Source: Massilia sp. PDC64
GTDB lineage: Bacteria; Pseudomonadota; Gammaproteobacteria; Burkholderiales; Burkholderiaceae_D
Assembly: GCF_900101265.1 (NCBI RefSeq)
Contig: NZ_FMZS01000018.1
Span: 1-64,000 of the forward strand
Direction: 5' to 3'
Length of the DNA: 64,000 nucleotides
Part shown: positions 60,301-64,000 of the stretch, piece after piece
Layout: each line of letters starts with the position of its first letter
How positions within the stretch are numbered: the first letter of the stretch is position 1
Notes under the pieces: model-generated
The model's input: only the letters and a program-made list of their open reading frames with translations
What the model was told of the DNA's origin: nothing
The model's database searches: none
Program-made: the position numbers and the translations under genes

Positions 60301-63300
60301 CCGGTCCGGCATGCCTACGATGTCCAGGGCCGCCGCATCAGCACGACGGACCAGAACGGCAACCGCACGCTGTTTTTCTACGATACCGCCGGCCGCCTCG
60401 TCTACACGGTGAATGCGCTGGGCGAAGTCAGCGAGCGCACCTACGATGCGTTCGGCGAACTGGCCAGCGAACGGCGCTACGGCGCCCGCATCGATGCCAC
60501 GACGCTTGCAGCGCTCACCGGCGGCGACGCGGCCAGGCTGTCCGCACCCGCTCAGGCGCTGACCGACGGCCGCACCTATTACTACTACGACCGTGACGGG
60601 CTCCTGCGCTACACGGTCAACGGCGACGGCGAGGCGACCGGACGACAATACGATGCGTTCGGCGAGGTCGCGGTGCGCCAGCGCTACACGACGCGCTTGT
60701 CGAGCCAGGTGGCGACTGCGCTGACCGGGGGCCTGCCCCAGCCCGATCTGATCGCTGCGCTGGGCACGGCTGTGCAGAACACGCGCTATGGCTACGACAA
60801 CGACGGCCGCCTCAACTACACGGTGGACGCGCTCGGCAATGCCGAAAGTCGCGCGTATGACGCGTTCGGCCGCGTGACCTCGATCCGCCAGCATGCGCTG
60901 ACGACGGCCGGCCAGCCCGTCGACAGCAGCAGCGACAGCGTCGTCACGCTGGGCTATGACAAGCGCGGCAACGTCATCAACCGTGCGGACGCCGGCAGCG
61001 CGGTCACGACGACCTATAATGCCCACGGCGAGGCGATCACGGTCAACCGTGCCGGCAACTACGTCGGCCCGGCGGGGACCGGCGGCGTGGCGGCCATCCT
61101 GCAGGCCGCAACCGAGCGGACGTTCTACGACGCCGATGGCCGGGTCACGGGCAAGATCGACGCTACCGGCACGGTCACCGTGTTCAAGTACGACGCCAAC
61201 GACAATCTCGTCGAGCGCACCACGTTCGCCACCGCCGCGACCCCTGCCGCTGCCGCCGCGGCGACTGCGTCGACGATCGGCACGCTGGTCCCCGCCAACA
61301 ATGCCCTGGATGCGCGCGAGCGCTATTTCTACGATGCCGCGGGACGGCTCACGACAACGCTGACCGCATCGGGCGCCAACGCCTGGACGGTCCAGACGCG
61401 TCGCTACAACGACACGGACGACGTGGTGGAACGGCGGTCGTATGCGACGGCCATGGTCGTGGCGGACGGGACGGCGCCAACCGCGGCAAGCACCGCCACC
61501 TGGATCGCGAGCAATGCCAATGCCGCGGATGCGGCCCAGCGCATGGTGTACGACGGCGCCGGGCGCCTGATCGCCACCGCGACGCGCCAGCTCGACAATC
61601 AATGGGCCGTCGTCGCCCAGAAGTACGACACGAATGGCCGCGTCAGCCAGCGTACCGCGTTCGGCAAGCCGCTCACGGCCGTCGCGCCGACGGATGCCGA
61701 CATCCTGGCCATGGCGCCGGGCACCGCGGACGCGATGACGGCTTACCGGTACGACCAGGCCGGCCGTGTACTGGCGACCGCGGTGGCGCAATCGATGGAC
61801 GTCGATGCCGCAGGCGTATTCACCGTGCGCTGGGCCGTGACGACCAATGACTACAATGCCCTTGGTCTACTGACGAGCACGACCCGGTACGCCACCGCCC
61901 TCGCCACGACTGGCCGCCAGTTCAACTTTTCCACCCCTATGCAGCCGGGCGGCCTGGACCGCGTCGACCGTTACTACTACGATGCCGCCGGCCGCCTGGT
62001 CGGCACGCTCGATCCGTTGCGGGCCTACGTCGGCATCACCTACGATGCCAAGGGCAATGTCATCCAAAGAATTGCCTATGCCACGACGTCGCCAGACGGC
62101 AAAGTGCCGCTGTCCAGCCCGCTCGACCGCGTCACGCAATACGTCTACAACCTCAACAACCAGGTCGCCTACGAAATCGATCCCGCCCTCGCGGTGACGG
62201 CGCGTGAATACGACGCGTTCGGCAACGTGACGAAGGAAACCCGTTATGCACAGCCGCTGAAGAGCGCCCTGCCGGCCAACTCGACCGTCGCCACCGTCGC
62301 CACGCTCGTCGTCGCATCCGGTTCCGACCGCACGACCCGGTTTTACTACGACGCCGCTGGCCGCCGCCGCTTCACGGTCGACCCGGCCGGCTACCTGACG
62401 GAAACCCAATACGACGCCATCGGCCGCGCGCAGGTGGACCGCGCCTTCCAGACCGCCGTCCCGGCGACCGCCACGCTGGCCGACCTGGCCGCGGCCGCGG
62501 CTGCCCAGGCCAACGGCGGCCTCAAGCCGCGCACGACGAGCCGGACCTACGACGCGCAGGGCAACGTGCTGACGACGAGCGACGCTCTCGGGCACGTCGA
62601 GACCAACACGTACGATGCGCTCGGCAATCGCAAGACGCTGTCGAAACGGCCCGATGCCGCCTCGGCGGCGACGGTGACGTGGACGTATTCCTACGACGCG
62701 GCCGGCCGCCTGGTCTCGGAAGTCACGCCACCCATCGACATCTACGCCGCCCCGGCTGCCGAACCGGTGGACGGCTGGACCAGCGTCGCACCGACGAAAG
62801 GCACCCTGACCACGAGCTACGTCTACGACACGCTGGGCAACCTGACCCAGCGCGCGGAAGGCGTCACGGGCGCGGCCGCCAGCCGGGTGACCCGCTACGG
62901 CTACGACCTCGTCGGGCGCCAGACCCGGACGACGCTGCCCGACACCACGGTGTACGACCCCGACAACGACAAGGCCCCGCGCAGCGCACGCAGCGAGAAA
63001 ACGGCCACCGGGCTCACGGTCGAGGTGACCTACAACGTCTTTGGCGACGCCATGGTCAACAAGGACGTCGGCGGCAACCTCAGCTACAAATTCTATGACA
63101 ATTGCGGCCGCCTGATCCGCGACGTCGACGCATCGATGAGGGCGACGACGTACGCGCACAACGCGTTCGGCGACGTGGTACAGGTGACGCGGCACACGGC
63201 GCCGCTGGCGACGGCCGATGGTCCGCTCACGGCATCGCCGGATGACCGATACATCCGCACGCAGTACGACGTGCGCGGCAAGGCGATCGTGATCTGGGAA

Positions 63301-64000
63301 CCGTTGGCCGCGATAAACGACGACTGGATGCTCGCGGGCGTAACGCAACGCATTGCGGCGCGCACCACCTCAAACGTCTACGATGCCTTCGGTGACCTGA
63401 TCCGTACCAACGTGTACGCCACCGACGCCAACGACAAGCAGCTCAACGCGGCCGCATCGACGTTCTTCGCCTACGACCAGCGTGGCAACGAGGTCGCGCG
63501 GATCGAACGGGAAACGTATAAAGACGACGTGCAGGCCGGCTACCTGACGACGTCCACCTACGACTACGCGGGCCGGCTGCTGGTGCGCACGGAATACGCC
63601 ACGAGCACGCCGAGCTGGACCCCGGCCACCGCCAAAGTAACGGCAAGCGCGGCCGACCGCACGACGACCTACACCTACGACAACCTCGGCAACAAACTGA
63701 GCGAGCGGCACACCGGGTTGCTGAGCGACGCCACGACGACATACAGCTACGACGACCTGGGCCGCCAGCGCAGCACGACCGATGCCACCGGCGTCAAGAC
63801 CGTCACGTACTACGACGTCCTGGGCCGCACTACCGGCACCGCCATGATCGAAAAGACGGCGAACGCCGCCCAGGCGATGCCGATGAGCGAGTTCCGCCTG
63901 GGCGCCTTCGGCGACGTCGTGTTCCGCATCGACTACGCCACCTCCGTCCCGGACGGTCTCGCCGAGACCACGCGTCCGGTCCTGCCGTACGACCGGACGC
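57385..64000 (+). CDS. Giant YD-repeat (RHS-type) protein, 3' end beyond window
   Basis: The frame from ATG 57385 stays open to the right edge, 2205 codons without a stop. An in-frame TGA at 57352 fixes the start region, and GGGGAGC is a suitable ribosome site. There is no signal peptide and no PAAR motif in the visible N-terminus. The opening (VFNGNLTLQDVDGLTINTG, LALTRTYNSLG, GFGDQWTDG) is typical of RHS-repeat proteins. Dozens of YDxxGR/YDAAGRL motifs follow, and from about residue 990 they form supermodules of about 65-75 residues, each with two YD motifs and an Ala/Thr-rich linker. Such proteins build hollow beta shells that carry a variable C-terminal toxin, secreted by type VI or other routes; the toxic tip and any immunity gene lie outside the window. 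Confidence 0.9.
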   Translation, partial: MVAVVGGKGFGLQNGSAGVLGQNGLFGNALFGTAKEKAVLNVFNGNLTLQDVDGLTINTGVDLALTRTYNSLGNFGSGFGDQWTDGLAKLSGLPATPDNPTSLRGTTLSRMAPDGSISLFTYDAARDAYTSTDGGGAYQTVRYDKTLQQWFWSGERDDKKGVYECYNLRGSLVGMGDETGIHNTYSYDAKGRLTWIGNGSEVTGFTYTTNADGSTTVGISQTLSGSQSIKTSYTLDTLGRLTTVRNSGVGAGYTVTYGYDGNTDRIRSVVQSDGSTLAVTYDAQGRVAELVEHDNSGTPDRSTRLSYAVGADGSVTTTVLDRLGHQTVYVSDARGQLVRVTTPITGGTPVTLVYSYNDNGDVISMSDGPGRLTTYEYDQHGNRIVERRADGTTITRTYATYNPGNPAAQFGNQLLTESVVVGTDPDGTGPLLAPALTTRYVLNAAGKVRFAITPQGRVTEYTYNTDGLVQREWTFLSGAYDVSGLQSNQVPTESAVDLWSKGAVGTGLISRTDYTYFRGRVATSTHYPNAPANNTAAAGGVSTLYTYDLAGNLLSTRDGNLNTASYTYDAFGRPLTQVDGNGTTLYTYAGNGTSVTTTDPSGVNILRVYDSNGRLLSTTQSKGTLTLSTRNVYDAAGQLRMSIDQAGRQTIWLYDDAGRRIAEIGPDGAMTEYQYPTSSNTLPGRIIQYATRIATSVLFDANGKLLDTLSLVAVRPAATAFDRRTSRYYDPAGRLLAEVDPEGYLTRNVYDAAGRLARTIERATAVRADQRDRDTLWSSAEDTVSAQDRVTEIGYDADGKVIQKIDPMGYRTQYVYNGGGLLTDTIAYSKDNTITIREHRIYDGFGRMVASVDGDNYVTEYLYDGNGNVVRQIRYGTPTAYPTAATLAEVKQGLSATHPDVRATTYTYSALNQVLTEATTNAAGTVIGNITTTTYDKFGNVKTKVRTAGIAAQYDYDDFGRLIAETPAAGTKPVRHAYDVQGRRISTTDQNGNRTLFFYDTAGRLVYTVNALGEVSERTYDAFGELASERRYGARIDATTLAALTGGDAARLSAPAQALTDGRTYYYYDRDGLLRYTVNGDGEATGRQYDAFGEVAVRQRYTTRLSSQVATALTGGLPQPDLIAALGTAVQNTRYGYDNDGRLNYTVDALGNAESRAYDAFGRVTSIRQHALTTAGQPVDSSSDSVVTLGYDKRGNVINRADAGSAVTTTYNAHGEAITVNRAGNYVGPAGTGGVAAILQAATERTFYDADGRVTGKIDATGTVTVFKYDANDNLVERTTFATAATPAAAAAATASTIGTLVPANNALDARERYFYDAAGRLTTTLTASGANAWTVQTRRYNDTDDVVERRSYATAMVVADGTAPTAASTATWIASNANAADAAQRMVYDGAGRLIATATRQLDNQWAVVAQKYDTNGRVSQRTAFGKPLTAVAPTDADILAMAPGTADAMTAYRYDQAGRVLATAVAQSMDVDAAGVFTVRWAVTTNDYNALGLLTSTTRYATALATTGRQFNFSTPMQPGGLDRVDRYYYDAAGRLVGTLDPLRAYVGITYDAKGNVIQRIAYATTSPDGKVPLSSPLDRVTQYVYNLNNQVAYEIDPALAVTAREYDAFGNVTKETRYAQPLKSALPANSTVATVATLVVASGSDRTTRFYYDAAGRRRFTVDPAGYLTETQYDAIGRAQVDRAFQTAVPATATLADLAAAAAAQANGGLKPRTTSRTYDAQGNVLTTSDALGHVETNTYDALGNRKTLSKRPDAASAATVTWTYSYDAAGRLVSEVTPPIDIYAAPAAEPVDGWTSVAPTKGTLTTSYVYDTLGNLTQRAEGVTGAAASRVTRYGYDLVGRQTRTTLPDTTVYDPDNDKAPRSARSEKTATGLTVEVTYNVFGDAMVNKDVGGNLSYKFYDNCGRLIRDVDASMRATTYAHNAFGDVVQVTRHTAPLATADGPLTASPDDRYIRTQYDVRGKAIVIWEPLAAINDDWMLAGVTQRIAARTTSNVYDAFGDLIRTNVYATDANDKQLNAAASTFFAYDQRGNEVARIERETYKDDVQAGYLTTSTYDYAGRLLVRTEYATSTPSWTPATAKVTASAADRTTTYTYDNLGNKLSERHTGLLSDATTTYSYDDLGRQRSTTDATGVKTVTYYDVLGRTTGTAMIEKTANAAQAMPMSEFRLGAFGDVVFRIDYATSVPDGLAETTRPVLPYDRT

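Noticed and set aside
58400..63800. Repetitive sequence as a CRISPR array or DNA-level tandem repeat
   Set aside because: Repetition is at protein level (YD motifs) with varied codons and spacing; there are no identical direct repeats with unique spacers.

Overview
The window is high-GC, densely packed chromosomal DNA from a Gram-negative bacterium. Protein content points to a Massilia-like member of the Oxalobacteraceae (Betaproteobacteria): a Burkholderia-type porin, AcnB, a cat/ben cluster driven by a BenM-type LysR regulator, a TonB-dependent receptor with secreted glycan enzymes, an intracellular-type PHB depolymerase and a very large YD-repeat protein. The assignment is by family resemblance only. 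No rRNA, tRNA, CRISPR array or insertion sequence was seen.

Left part (1-24.5 kb): a secreted GH43 (cut by the window edge) and a GH97 are divergent. A five-gene glycan block (12.1-21.2 kb) holds a rhodanese, then a TonB-dependent receptor, a heparinase II/III-like lyase, an alpha/beta-hydrolase and a beta-propeller protein; the last four have ATGA-type overlaps or short gaps. A GH27 alpha-galactosidase lies at 22.6 kb. The GH43, GH97 and receptor genes share a central TATCGATA palindrome at their promoters, which suggests one LacI-type regulon. Between them sit a TetA-like MFS pump, an acetolactate-synthase-like ThDP enzyme divergent from an Lrp/AsnC regulator, aconitase B and a GGDEF/EAL protein.

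Middle part (24.5-44.6 kb): an L,D-transpeptidase; a tartrate/D-malate block (ttuC-like, dctA-like, ttuD-like, divergent LysR); then a complete benzoate-to-beta-ketoadipate module. catB-catC-catA-benA-benB-benC-benD-pcaD runs rightward from a promoter shared with benM-yddG. A separate leftward operon benE-benK-porin supplies uptake. Both promoters carry the same pair of ATAC-N7-GTAT LysR sites, 22 bp apart and 98 bp from the first start codon, so benzoate uptake and catabolism are evidently co-regulated.

Right part (44.6-64 kb): a CzcE-like periplasmic protein, a PHB-depolymerase-family esterase, a cupin fused to a DipZ-like C-terminal module, a DUF3311-plus-sodium:solute symporter pair, an SGNH hydrolase with an unknown partner, a WYL regulator divergent from two unrecognised genes (the best candidate for an undescribed system), a TetR regulator with matching palindromes upstream of itself and of a membrane protein, a LysR/aldo-keto reductase pair, and a giant YD-repeat (RHS-type) gene that is still open at the right edge.
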